The translations under genes were made by a program, and so were the position numbers. From Dysidea avara (taxonomy: Eukaryota; Porifera; Demospongiae; Dictyoceratida; Dysideidae), in contig NC_089282.1 in assembly GCF_963678975.1 (NCBI RefSeq), positions 1,426,001 to 1,490,000 on the forward strand: a DNA stretch of 64,000 nucleotides, read 5' to 3'. Below, piece by piece: positions 28,294 to 40,293 of this stretch (its first letter is position 1; every line of letters begins with the position of its first letter). The notes beneath the pieces were generated by a model, which made no database searches, had not been told where the DNA came from, and saw nothing but the letters and a program-made list of their open reading frames with translations.

Positions 28294-28692
28294 CAGGGGC
28301 GGAGGAAGTAGTTGATATGAGGGGGGGCTGGGCTGACCCAGACTTAGTCTCTGGTTTGGTGGTATGGTAAAACCAAAAAAAAAAGGAAAAAAGGTCGCAA
28401 CCAGCTGACAATAGCTGCCCACCTCACCAGCTACGCATTCATAGCTGATAAACTACATAAAAATCCTTACATAGCTCGCTACACACTGCTCTAATACTGT
28501 AACTGCTTTATTAGAGTGACTGCTCTATTAGAGTACCTCGATCTTTATCGCGGTTTCAGCCCCACTCCAAGAAGGATAACTTCGACGTGGTATCATTCTG
28601 AGGGGGGGGCTGGGCCCCCCTTCAGCAGACCGAGGGGGGGCTTTAGCCCCTAGCCCCCCCCCCCCCCCCTCCCGACCTTTCTGCCGCCTATG
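28294..28692. mobile_element. hAT-type MITE in the left arm of the inverted repeat
   Basis: It is bounded by an exact 8-bp duplication, CAATACAC (28286-28293 and 28693-28700). The ends are CAGGGGCGGAGGAAG and, mirrored, CATAGGCGGCAGAAAG. The interior has G- and C-homopolymers and two inverted copies of the CTCTAATAGAG motif. It has no match in the right arm, so it inserted after the inverted repeat formed. Confidence 0.82.
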
Positions 28693-28799
28693 CAATACAC
28701 ACAGCTCTGTCATATCATGCACAAGGATCATCCTGATGTGTATCGTTTCTTTATCTAAGGTGTATAACAAAAGTTATCGAATGATGAAGATTTAATTGG

Positions 28800-29077
28800 C
28801 AGTGGCGGATCCAGGGGGGCACGTGTCCCCCCTCCATCCTTTTCAATAAAAATTGCATACAAGATCGAGATACTCTAATAGAGCAGTCACTCTAATAAGC
28901 AGTCACTCTAATGTCACAGTGTTCATGAGGCAGTGTAGCTTAACTATGAAGCTATAAACAAGGATCTTTATGTAAATACATTTGGTAAAGGGCAACCATT
29001 GTTGCTGTGACCTTTTTTTTTGGTCTTCAACTTTTCAGCAAAGTGCACTCCCTTTCCAAACTCTGGATCCGCCCCTG
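28800..29077. mobile_element. MITE with GGCGGATCCAG ends
   Basis: The ends are CAGTGGCGGATCCAG and, mirrored, CAGGGGCGGATCCAG. They are flanked by ATTGG on both sides (28795-28799 and 29078-29082). The interior carries TACTCTAATAGAGCAGTCA and the TGACC…GGTCTTCAACTT block found in the MITE at 22500. A similar terminus (TGGATCCACCCCTGG) appears near 36199-36213. Confidence 0.8.
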
Positions 29078-29836
29078 ATTGGTTACAGGTAGACATAAAT
29101 TATTGAAATCCCTCTGTATATGCATAAATCAAGCAATTATCCTTGCAATGTTGATCAAGTCTAATTAGTATTGCAGAAATATCTTGTTGTTTGGTAGAAT
29201 ATTCTGATATTCCAATGATTTTATGTCCACCTGTAACCAATTAAAACTCCATCATTCGGTAACTTTTGTTATACACCTTCGATAAAGAAACGATACATAT
29301 CAGGATGATCCTTGTGCATGATATGACAGAACTAAGTGCATTGGAAATGCAAAACATTAATAAAACCCCTTGAAAATAGCATTTTCAGTCATTTTGTTTA
29401 CTGCCAGGCTGAGAAAACAATGTTTCATGTGGCATTTTAATGGGCCATCATGTCACAGCTGCAGGCTTTGTACTGGTCTAATACTAGATCCAGCCTTTAA
29501 ACTTGATTGTTTTCCATGTAAACAAGTAGTTTTATTGTCATGGTCCAAAAAATAGAGTTCCAAAGGACTTTTTACATGCCCCCCCTTCTAAAATCATTTA
29601 GTGCACATGCTACAAACCCCATAATAAATTTGATGCTTTTATCAAAAAGTGAACGATTATCTCAATTAGAGGGTCTTAGGCACTGCACTATATAGTCTAA
29701 GAAGTAATCTGTATCATAAGCCTTTATGCCTATACTATACATATAGCTGTGTAAATGGCAAGTCAACTGCTTAACACAAATTCTTAAATAAATAAGTTGA
29801 GCTGTTTGTGTAATCATCATTTATTACCACCTGTAG

Positions 29837-30029
29837 GACCTAAAGGAGACCATCTCAGTGCCCAAGGATTTATACATGACATGTTCATGAGAGGAATTCC
29901 TCCAGAGATAAGGGATCGCTGTTACTCCCACTTCACTTGTGCTACAGATACTGGAATATCAAGAAGATATTTGAGAATGTGAAGAAAACCATCATCACTG
30001 ACCACACCACTGAGGTATATGGAGTATAA
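29837..30029 (+). pseudogene. Galpha 3'-terminal exon, copy 8 (frameshifted)
   Basis: The acceptor ttaccacctgtag (ending 29836) and the first part are intact: GPKGDHLSAQGFIHDMF, RGIPPEIRDRCYS, HFTCATDT. One base is missing relative to the other copies just after the Thr codon of CATDT (gatactg-gaat, about 29949-29953). The frame then runs to an early stop. The other frame beyond that point still reads NIKKIFENVKK and ends EVYGV before TAA at 30027-30029, so decay is recent or the base is a sequence error. Confidence 0.8.
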
Positions 30030-30799
30030 AATAACTGGACATGATAAACAAAAACTTATTTAGCTTGTTTATGCTTATTCAATACAAGGATTAGTTGAAA
30101 TCATACAACACAAAAGCTATGTTGGAAAGAAGCCTTGATGTTTTGATAATCAGGACACTTGTCCATTGTGCCACTTGTGTACACATTAGTTTTGTAACCC
30201 TGAAATTAGGACACCTCTCTAGTAAGGACACTATGGTGTCTGGAATAGTGTTCTGTTCCACTGTACTTTGAAAACAAATCATTTATCATATCTACAGTGG
30301 AGCTTCAGTAGTTAACTGAATCCCTGGGGACCACTTGATGTTCAGATAATAACTGAAAAGTCCATAAGTGGGTAAAATCACCTTTAAACAATGTATATAT
30401 ACACCTTTGCAAACAATGAAATTTTTAATCACTTTAATAAAACACTCACTACTCTATTAGAATAATCAGCTTTGGAGTTTGAACTTCAACAGTATGCATT
30501 TACATTACAGTTGTGTTTGTGTGTGCTACATATTGTTGTGTGAGATGGCACGTGCAAGTTACATGCTTGTGATGCTTGCTTGGAAACTTGTTACATAATA
30601 CGAATATGAGTTAAGACACTTTTAGTGACTGTTGTTCTGCTATGGTATCTCAGCATGAGCTGGATTACTTTATTCTTAAAACATGATGGATGTTTGCCAT
30701 CTATTACAGTAACATATAGTTTCATGCCAATAATGTAACTATATACAATTAAATTTGTACAGGGATCTCTCCAACAAATTTTGAGTTCTTGATGAGCTG
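30030..30799. other. Boundary between the Galpha array and the gene-dense half
   Basis: It contains a dispersed repeat of GGACAC-type words at about 30140-30250. A pogo-like segment beginning CAGTGGAGCTTCAG follows at about 30295-30480 and carries the CTCTATTAGAATAATCA motif. No coding exon was found. Confidence 0.45.
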
Positions 30800-33700
30800 T
30801 TATGTGGCAGGTGGTGTGGTAAGATTGTCCACAGTGTCCTCTTCAGGTGGTGGGGGCTCATAATAAGGATCGCGCACTAACATGACTTCCTCAAGCCGTT
30901 TTGCTATTACACTGGTGCTGGGGAATGAATTAGGCTGTAATAACAATGTCAATACCTACATGATATAATGACAATGATGGGGTGGATAATAACCTTGAAG
31001 GAAAGTCTCAGCAATCCTTGGCCTCTACTGCTGTATTGTTTCTGTATCTCAATTGCTAGAAGGAAGGCAGCTAAGCCATGCTCAGTGATACGATTGTTGC
31101 TCAATGATAGACTAGCCAGGGTCACATTACCTGGCAGGACTATAGTTCCATCCACTTCTTCTCCCTCCTCTAACAGTGGATCACCTGCAGGTTCTGTTGT
31201 TTCCACCTTTGGTGACGGTGGGTGACTGTCTATTGGAACTGGCTTTTTAGCTCCTGCCATTGCTGTTGCTGCTTTGCTACTATCCCTACCTCCCTTCTGG
31301 CCTTTCTTAGTTGCATCTGGGCTAGCGACTCCTGTTGGACAGTAGTGGCTAACAAACTGTCCCAATAATTGCATGTACCTTTCTTAGTTTTGTCCTCTTT
31401 TTTGACTTTGTCTTCTTTCTTTGCAGTGCTGTCAACCCTACTCCTGGCAGCTTTATTTTTGTCGATGGTAGAGCCTTTGGTTTGTCTGCTGCTTCGATCA
31501 CTGAGTGAAGCAGTGGATGGACTACTTCTGATGGACAACTGGTGTTCCTACAAAACACATTAGAACTGCAAAATGAACTTTTTTTTGATTAGGCCACATA
31601 TTGCTCAGTTCTCTGTCTGCAATACTATTACACTGCCTAAACCCTGTCATAATTATAATGCATACTCTCTCCATTATTCCATCATTTTAATTATAAAAAA
31701 AAACTTGTATGAGAGCAAACTACACATTTAGCATAGCCTTAGAGCAATGGGGCTAGATGTGATGAAGACCACCTCAATGCGAGGGGTTTAGCCATTCAGG
31801 ATTCAAATATTCTAATAGAGCATACTGTCTGAAATTTACATTTACCACTAAGTGGAAAGTAGTTGTATGGTCATTGGCACAAAGTTTTGCAGTACAGTAA
31901 TAGCCTACAATAGACAATTGTAGCTTCATTAGTTACCTCTTACCTCATCAGCTTTTTTCTCAAGTAACTGTTTCCGACGGTTGACAATCTCCGCATGAGA
32001 GAGGGAAAATCTTGACAGAATCTGTGCCAACTCAATCACACCATCATCTCCAATTCTATTACCAGATAATGATAGAGACAGCAGTGTCCGATTTCTCTTC
32101 AGAGCCTAAAAAATATCATTCGATTGATAAAACAAATGAGAAATTGCCCCAGCTATTGTCACACTTTATTGATGTGTCGTAGTCCGTTGTCTGTGATGGA
32201 GTTACAGCCAAGGTTGAGACAGAGTAGTGACTTGTTCTCCTCTAATGATGGACCAATATGCTCACAGTATGTATTATTCAACTGACAACATCGCAATGAT
32301 AACTTCTGCAACCTATATAGTTGTATCATAGAGCATGTAGTTAATATGTGTGTAATATGTGTGAGTGCATGTGTAGTGTGTGTATGTGTGTGTGCGTGTG
32401 TGTACTTGTACGTTTTACTACTAGATTACTAAATCATTGGCACTGCACATTACACACACCATACTAACATACACAAATGTATTAGAGAGTGGCAGGATTT
32501 CAGTGGGCTTTGGGGTGCATCCCCAGAAGATGTAGGATGGTTAAAATTTAAAGTTTTGGTAATATTACTACACTTGCATTCCAATACATGGAAAAATCCT
32601 CAACAGAGCCCATATCAGTTGATTAACCTCATGGTAGTCTCATGGTAGTTGGCAAAAGCCGTTCTTCCCTACCAGAGCACATACAGCAATAAAAACAATA
32701 CAAAACACAACTACAAGCTATACAACCATACTGATAATAGATAAGCTACAAGTAAAAGTTCAAGTAGAAGTCTTTAACAGAGGATGTATAATTAAAAGTA
32801 GCCTGTGCAGCTACAGTAAGAGAATTCCACCAAGCAGTGGCTGATGAGTGGAAATTTTTTTTGGTAGAGGAGAGATGACAAGTTTGTAGATTAACAAAGC
32901 TGTCCTTGCAATGTGTGTGGTAATTTTGTTGGGGACCAAATAGGATTGGTGGATGAAGGCTTACTGTACTGTTATAGTAACGAAACATAGCACAAGTAGA
33001 TTTAAACTTGATTTGATCACACACAAGTAACCAGTTTAATTGTTGACGATGTCCTGAAACGTGGTCATATTTCCTTAAACATTTAGTAACCGAATGTTCC
33101 TGTTCTGTAATCGTTGTAGACATGCTAATTGGGACTGCTGAAGAGGAGGACCCTACACAGGTAGAGCATAGTCAATCCTAGAAAATGATCCAGTCAACAT
33201 CTTAAGAACGTCAAATGATAAAGATTTTCAATGGAGGCGAACTACACACGCTGCTCAACTGAGGACCCCGTTGTAAATGTCTATCAAAAATAATCCCTAA
33301 ATACCTTTGTTTATCCACTTCTTTAAGCTGGTGATCATCTACAAGGATTGCAGAAGGAACCACATTAGATGCATGTTTCCGAGCAAACTATATGACACTA
33401 GACTTGACATTTAGCTTCATTCTGCTTGATACAATTCATGCCTGGAATTCTCCGTAGATCAAACACAATCTTTCCTTAATTCATGACTTTCACCAGAGCA
33501 TATCAATGTTCATGACTTTCACCAGAGCAAATTAATGTAGTATCATTAGCAAACTGTAGTAATCTATTGTGCATGACCAGGTAGGGCATCTCATTAATAT
33601 AAACAAGAAATAGCAATAGGCCAAGTGCACTACCCTGTGGGATGCCACCCTTTACAGGAGACCAAGATGACATCATGTTCTTATGTCGGACACGTTGTAT

Positions 33701-36700
33701 ACGGTGCGAAAGATAATTGGTGAATCAGGTCAGCTTGATGTCATGAACACCTAATGCACACAACCACTTCAAGAGTATAACATGATCCAGAGAATCAAAT
33801 GCCTTTCTGGGATCCAGAAAAACAGTACATACTACTTGACCAGCATCCAAGGCTTGTGTGATTGAGTCCATGGCAAATAAGAGAATCTGCTCAGTAGATC
33901 TACCTGTACGATAAGCTCCCTGATGTTGACTCAGGAGTTGGTGTTGCTCAAAATAAATACTTAGTTGCACAGCGACCAGCTTCTCTAGTATCTTAGCAAG
34001 GATAAGGACAACAGAAATTGGCCTAAAGTTCGAAGGATCATCCTTACAACCAGATTTATGAACAGCAGTAACATTACTCTTTTTCCAATCACTAGGGATA
34101 GACCCACAGCGTAAGGATGCATTATATAGTTTAGTTAGACGATCAGTAATCGTAATTAAAACTTCCTTTAAAAAATGTGCCGAGAGACCATCTGGTCCAG
34201 TAGATTTATGAACATCAAGGTGTTGGAGCATATGGTACACAGAATCAGAGCAAATGGTGGAAAATTTGAAGGGATCAGTAGAGCCTCAGAAACTGCAACA
34301 TTACAGAAAAACTCATTCAGTGAATCAGGAGAAATGGTACTACTTATACCAGAATCACAAGTTTTACGTCTACCTATGATATCATTTACACTGCTCTATA
34401 GCAGACTGGATCAGACTTGGACTGTTTCACTAGTGTCTTTAAGTATTGAAGCTTTGCTTCATGAGTAGAAATCTTTAGCCTGTTCTTAAGCAGTTTGTAT
34501 ACAGTTATGTCATGAGTAGAATGGGTTTTTGATGCAAGCAGTTTAGCTTTGTTCTTCTCCTTAATAGAACACAGCAGTTCCGGAGTCATCCATGGTGTTG
34601 GTCTTTTTAGAAAACTTTAGCCTTGAGAGGAGCATATTGATCAAGTACACTAACCAGACAGGACTTGAAAAAGTGCCACATATCATCTATATCATCAAAG
34701 ACATCCATAATATGCCAAGGAGTAGAAGCAAGGCATGTTATAATAGTATCCCAATCACACGTTCTGAATGGAAGGACATAAACAGTAGTTGGTTTAGGCC
34801 TCACAATTGACACGTCCACATCCAAGAACTACACTAAATGGTCACTTATACCAACAGATGATGAACAGAATTGACCTTAACATTAGGAGTAGTAATGATA
34901 TGATCAATAAGAGTGGCACATGTTGCAGTAACTCTGGATGGTTCTGCAATATACTGAGTTAAATTATAATCACAAAGAAAGTCGAAATAAGCAGCAGAGA
35001 TGGTACTAGGTCTATGTTTAGATCACCAGCTATGATGATGTGGTTAGAATGCAATGAAAGTTCAATAACAACATGCTGCAATTCATTTACTCCAGCACGA
35101 ATATCAGTAGATGGTGAACGGTATACTGACACAACACACAATTGGGATTTCCTGCAGGTAATAAAGCAGCATACAACGTTAAGTAATCGACAAGAATTTT
35201 CTACTGTGTATTCACAAATTGGAGGTCAGCGTGATATTACTGAGTAAATTTATAGATAAGATATATGATGGAAGTAGCCAGCTTTTAACCTGTCACAATC
35301 AGTATTTCTGTGATAGCAAAATTATAGGAAATCAATGTGTTACAAAGTATAATACAATACCTTAATAGAACAGTCAGAGATTTAGTAGCACTGGTTGGCA
35401 AACACCATGTGGGACAACTGTCTGTACACAGTGTGAAGGCTAGTGCAAAAAGCAAGTTAAAACTTGTGCACCACATGATACTCCAACCATGTTGCCAAGT
35501 GTCAGTTTGAATTATTGGTGACAGCACTCCTTCTCTTCTGATGCATGAGGCCTAGGAAAGTTATACAGGGGTCAGTGTCCCTTGGTGAAAATGAAGCTTA
35601 GAAAGATCCTCAGTAAAGTTGAGTTAAAGTGCAGTTCTCTAACAGTAGTCACATGAACGGATCTGTTATTGTTCGTAATCAATTGCATAATTTTGTATGA
35701 CAGAGTTACTGCCACACAAGCATAAACTTAATTCTCTTTTGAGTATGGGTGTACTTAGCTAGCTGTTGCATACTTGCATCCGTCTAATTGAAAAGCAGTC
35801 AATATCACAAAATATATCATTCAACTAATCAATGGACTCCAACCACAGTTTGAAGTATAGAAATCAACTTCTGGTTGGAATGAAACAACAGAGTGACACT
35901 ACTGATAATGGAGGATCACTGTATGCTATAGATTTCACAGCCCACTTTGCAAATTAAAAATAAAAGTATGAGGGTGATTGACTTGCCAAGAGCAGTACAA
36001 GTAATAACTACAGACATACCACTTAGGTCAAGCACTGTACATTATACACACATTCAAGCACACAATGCAAAGAAAGACAATTGTTTCCAGGGGAGGTCTC
36101 AAGACCCCTCCCCCCATCAGGTTGAACCTCAAACAGGAAATCTAAGGTATATGGGAGAGGGGTTACCCTACACCCAGCTCAGAGACCTCCCTCCTGGATC
36201 CACCCCTGGCTTCTCCAGTCAATACCAAGTAGACTACAAGTTTTTTAAGCAGCAGTAGCAGCTGGGAATCAAATCAAACCTTGGGCATTGTAATTCTTCC
36301 CTACAACATGCTACAAGGAATACAGGTGCACATACTCATGCACACATATACACTATATTTACAATGACAGGGATTGACATTGAGACTCACATAGCCTTTG
36401 ACTGGGCCCCAAGAAGATGATTAAAGATAGTTGTAGGAATCTGACAACCATCCAAGGCTAGATATCGTATGTTCTGTGTACCCACCCATCCTATCATCTT
36501 CTCAATAACAGTCTCAGACAATCGACCAGTGTGCCACAGTGAAAACATTGACAATGTAGTACACTTTGCAGTAGCCTCAACCAGTGCATTCATCAACTTA
36601 TCGTTCATCTTAAGGTTCCTGACATTGATATGTTTGACTGAGTTAGGGTCTTCATCTGCTTCTACTGTCACATGTATCTTTGATGATGACAGATCTTCAC

Positions 36701-36989
36701 CTGATGGAACACTTGGATCACATTGTGTAGATGGGGTGTGCACTAATAAGGGAATCTTAATAAGCCCCTCTCGTTCACACATTGTGGAGAAGTCTTCAGA
36801 GAACATTCCAGTCAGGCTGTTTCCTTCACCTGAAATGGGGAGTGCGAGCATAGATTATGACAATCTATGGTGCGAGTTTCAGCGATTATATGGTGTAGTT
36901 AAGGATTTACCTTCGATATCCGCTACGCTGGTGTCATGTTTTAGGGTAGTGGACTTGCCGGGATGTGATTGACGTCCTGCCTTCTTCAT
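30800..36989 (-). CDS. LRRC71: LRRC71-like leucine-rich repeat protein, 7 exons
   Basis: Exons on the minus strand: 36911-36989, 36391-36829, 32165-32312, 31944-32105, 31379-31547, 30994-31331 and 30800-30934. They join in phase to 489 codons plus stop. Leucine-rich repeats are seen in exons 2-4 and 6 (NIRYLALDGCQIP, LLCLNLGCNSITDNGLRHI, LLSLSLSGNRIGDDG, LASLSLSNNRITEHGL). A Lys-rich low-complexity insert is encoded around exon 5. The layout and the VLPGN…NRITEHGL segment before the end resemble LRRC71, a little-studied protein of about 560 residues in human; that name is from memory of the family. Intron 5 is only 47 bp, while intron 2 carries a broken LINE. The start is 120 bp from the divergent PEAK-like gene. 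Confidence 0.75.
32700..35180 (-). mobile_element. Degraded LINE (APE-type, CR1/L2/jockey-like)
   Basis: It lies on the minus strand inside intron 2 of the LRRC71-like gene. In order along the element: endonuclease end (VYRSP…IIAGDLNID, about 35141-35080), linker (LDQYAPLK, 34630; KLLKNRLK, 34500), reverse transcriptase fingers and palm (HKSTGPDGLS, NFRPIS, GAYRTGRSTEQ, KAFDS, 34240-33725; GGIPQGSALG and FANDTTLICS, about 33650-33500), and C-terminal region (AWWNSL, near 32820). The frame is broken several times, and the catalytic FADD motif reads FAND, so it is inactive. A 30-bp local duplication lies at about 33478-33535. Confidence 0.85.
35181..36390. other. Intron 2 of the LRRC71-like gene, upstream part
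   Basis: Non-coding on the host strand. Traces of mobile DNA include a C-rich block and the terminus-like GGATCCACCCCTGG near 36087-36213, and one copy of the AATAGAACAGTCAGAG motif near 35360. Nothing else was recognised. Confidence 0.4.
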
Positions 36990-37109
36990 GGCTCGCGTGC
37001 GCAAGTATTTGCTAACGTTTCTATGGTTACCAAGTCTATTTGCTCACGTGATTATTCTTCTATTCTAATAAATTAACGCAGTAGTTTGAGGACCGAGCTA
37101 CAGTAGCCC
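36990..37109. promoter_or_regulatory. Bidirectional promoter, LRRC71-like / PEAK-like
   Basis: 120 bp separate the two divergent start codons. It contains a perfect TCACGTGA palindrome at 37044-37051, about 55-60 bp from each ATG. No TATA box stands out. The E-box is the strongest candidate shared element. Confidence 0.6.
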
Positions 37110-40100
37110 ATGTCGACGGCTTGTGGCAATTTTAAGCCGCACATGTGGAAACCCGGCCAATGTGCGGCTTGTTTTAGATCAAAGGCTGAACACGGGGGAG
37201 CCAGTGTTGATGTGCCAACCAAATCGACTTCCACTGTCACAGCGAAGCAAACTCCTTTTTACCAGAGGCTCTCCAGTAAACTTGATAAGGATGTTTCCGA
37301 GGTGAAAGATGCAACACATACAGTACAAAAAGAAGACAAAACTTCCAACGTCACCAGAGAAGTCACGACTCAACAATCTGCTGATGAAACAAGTTCTGGC
37401 GTGGTCGAATCACAGAAACCTGAGAGTGCAAACGTGAAAAAGCTAAACAATCAACGCAGTGACTCACCAGCGGGCCAATCTCCTTTTGTTAGTAGCGGCG
37501 AGTCCGGCACCAGCAATAGCTCTCTAGTGGATAATATGTCCGAACAAGTTGCTAGGCCTACAGCTCGTGCGAGGAGCCAAACTATGGCCGCACCCCGAGT
37601 GAAGCCAAGAAGAAACACACCACAGCCATTCGCCCAAGGATTAGACCTTGCGTCCTCAGGCACAACAAAGACATTACCACATGGATTATCCATTTCTTAT
37701 CCTGTTCCTCAGCCAAGAAGAAGTCACACCCTTGGTCGTAGCAACAAGTCAGCTAGTCCAGCACCTGTTGATGATGATAAAGTTAATGAGACCAATATTA
37801 TGAAGGCAAAGTCAATGGATAACCTGGATGCTGTGCCTAGCAAGAGAACTCAGCCTAAGGTCACTTTCAAATCGGAAACTATCACTATTCCTGACCCTCA
37901 GCCCTCTAGTACTGCACCTTTGGAAGGCCACACTGCCAAAAAAACAGCTGCAGTAGTACCATCAAATGTTCCTAGATCAGGAAAGAAAGTTGCTACCGTT
38001 CAACCGTATGCTGTTTCTGAGGTGACAGACATTTTGGAGAAGAAAGCATTAGAGACAGCTAAAGTGGAGGAAAAGGAAGATGACAGCGATCATGAATATA
38101 TTGAAGCAGATGTGATCAGTGCTGCTATAGTGTCTGTGAATGAACTGAAGACTCAGAAAACATTGCAACGAAATGGAGCACCACCGCACATGACAAAATA
38201 TGCCACTCTGAGCAGCGTACAGCCATCAAGAATGAATGGTGCACCGAAGACTGGAGGCAAACAGAAAGCTGCTAGTAGTGGTGCTTTATTGAATAGGCAG
38301 AAGACTTCTCCACAGATAAGGAGACGCCCCCCTCCTCCACCTACTAGTAAAGTAGCAAAAATGAGGAGCAAGTCAATGTGTAATGAGGACGACAGAGAGC
38401 CACAGGATTACACGATGCCACGACGACCTCCTCCACCACTTTACTATAGTAACCATGAAACGAAGAACACATCTAAAGTGACTGCAAAACCATCAGCAGT
38501 TAGCAAAGTACCTCCTGTTAAGCCAGCTAGAACTCCGAGTACATTTCAAGTAGAGTCCCCCACTGAAGTCACCTCTGATGATGTGTTTGAAGATGAGAAC
38601 GTCAAGGACGTCAAATCTCCTTCAGCTGATTCTACCTTATCTCGGCCTAAGAAGCCAGTGAGGATGCCCAAAGAAGCAACTCTGCCACAAAATACTACAG
38701 TACAAGCTTCAGATGAACCGCCACTGCGAGGGAAATATGCTGATTTGGACATTGACAAATTGGAAGCTGATCAAGCTCTGCTGAAGTTAGTAGGGGACCA
38801 AAAGCCGATAATGAAGTACGAGAACTTTGATGACTTTTCACCACCGCCATCACGTAATGAACAGCCATCAGTTGGTGAGGATGATGATGATGAGAGAGAA
38901 TATTCATCAATAGCATTTGATGGATCTGGACAAGTACATGATGTGATCGTACGTACACTTAACATTGCGTGTGGTGAACTGACCAAACTATACTTTGAGG
39001 AATCTACTTTTATGGGAACAATGATGTGCTCTAAATGGAGTGATCTTCAGGCTGCACCATCTGACACACGTAACTGTGTACGTTACAATGGAAGGTTGTT
39101 TTCTGTACAGGTAAGTGTCTGTTGAGTGGGTTCTGTTGTGGTGTGTAGTCATCTCAGTGAATAACCATTGAATTGTGTTCCCTATTGTTTGTAGGATTTC
39201 GATAAGGGCCGAGCTGACAATGAGAAGCTTATCTCATCAAATTTACCACCTCATCCCAATATTTGCCGAGCTCTGGCCTTTTTCACAGAAAATCCTCCAT
39301 CAAAGTTGAACCAAAAGATCAAAATCAAGAAGGGCAGTAATCATGTTGTCTCTGTGACCGACCACATCCCCACCAATAGTGTGGCTGACTTTGTTAAGGA
39401 AAAAATCAGCAGTATGGAGCCAGTGGAATATGACCGACATGTATTGCTAATCTTAGTGCAGATGTTCTCAGCTCTGAAACACTTGCACAGCAATGGCACT
39501 GTTCACAGAGATCTCTCTGTTGACACTTGCAAGTATGATCCTAAGATAGGTACTCTGAAAGTGAATGACTTCACGTATGCCTTACAAACACCACTACCTC
39601 TTTCATCCTCAACATTTCTGTATGGATACAGTGAGCTGAAGTGGCTTGGTGGTACAGGCAGTAAACTACCTCCAGAGATCATCAACACCCCTGATGACTG
39701 CCAGATATTAGACTACAGTTTGTCGGATTGTTTTGCTGCTGGCTGTGTCATCTATGAACTGTTTAACATGCAGGTACCATTTGACTTTGATGAACAACTT
39801 ATCTTCAGGAATTATACAAAGAATGATCTACCCCATATTCCCCAGCGATCTCAATACAGTGAACTAATAGACCAGTTGACATATCTATTACTGCAGGTTG
39901 ATACTAGCAAACGTGTCTACCCCCAGACTGCGTTGTTGTTGACACAAACAATCTTATGGGCTCCTGTGTCATGGATACATGGAACAGTTACAGAGGGTGA
40001 GATATTAAACTTTATGGCAGTTGAGAAGGCACGTGTAGTGTCTGCCATTGCACAAAATTCCATCAAGGGAGATAAGAAGCCAGATATTGAACTGGTATTG

Positions 40101-40172
40101 AAGAACATTTTTTTACAGGAGTGTAACCCAACCGCTTTGCTGAAAGCATTGCCATTACTAAAACTTGAATAG
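37110..40172 (+). CDS. PEAK1: PEAK-family pseudokinase scaffold
   Basis: Two exons (37110-39110 and 39195-40172) join in phase 0 to 992 codons plus stop. The N-terminus (CGNFKPHMWKPGQCAACF) matches the conserved start of PEAK1/PRAG1 proteins. The middle is long, disordered and proline-rich with SH3-ligand-like runs (RRPPPPPTSK, PRRPPPPLYY, VKPARTP). The C-terminal kinase-like domain has HRDLSVDT at about 771-778, where the Lys and Asn of a normal catalytic loop are Ser and Thr. DFT replaces DFG at about 792-794, and no glycine-rich loop is visible. It should be catalytically dead, acting as a dimerising scaffold in tyrosine-kinase and actin signalling as in vertebrate PEAKs. It is shorter than PEAK1 (about 1750 residues). 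Which family member it matches is uncertain. Confidence 0.85.
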
Positions 40173-40293
40173 TAACATACAACAATATACAGAGCTATTT
40201 ATTTTGTCATTGTTATTGTACAATAATTGTATATATTTATTTTTTTAATGTGACAATTATTTTTTTTGACATAATACAATAAGAGGTATGTGG

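Larger units (their letters stand above)
27955..29705. repeat. Long imperfect inverted repeat
   Basis: DNA at about 27955-28293 and 28693-28799 is mirrored, with mismatches and small indels, at about 29236-29705. Matching phrases include GTCCTTTGGAATTCTA / TAGAGTTCCAAAGGAC, GGCTGGATCTAG / CTAGATCCAGCC and TTATCGAATGATGAAG / CTCCATCATTCGGTAA. The left arm is split by a 399-bp MITE (28294-28692). The centre holds a second MITE (28800-29077) and about 155 bp of spacer. Transcription across it would give a long double-stranded RNA. Confidence 0.75.
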
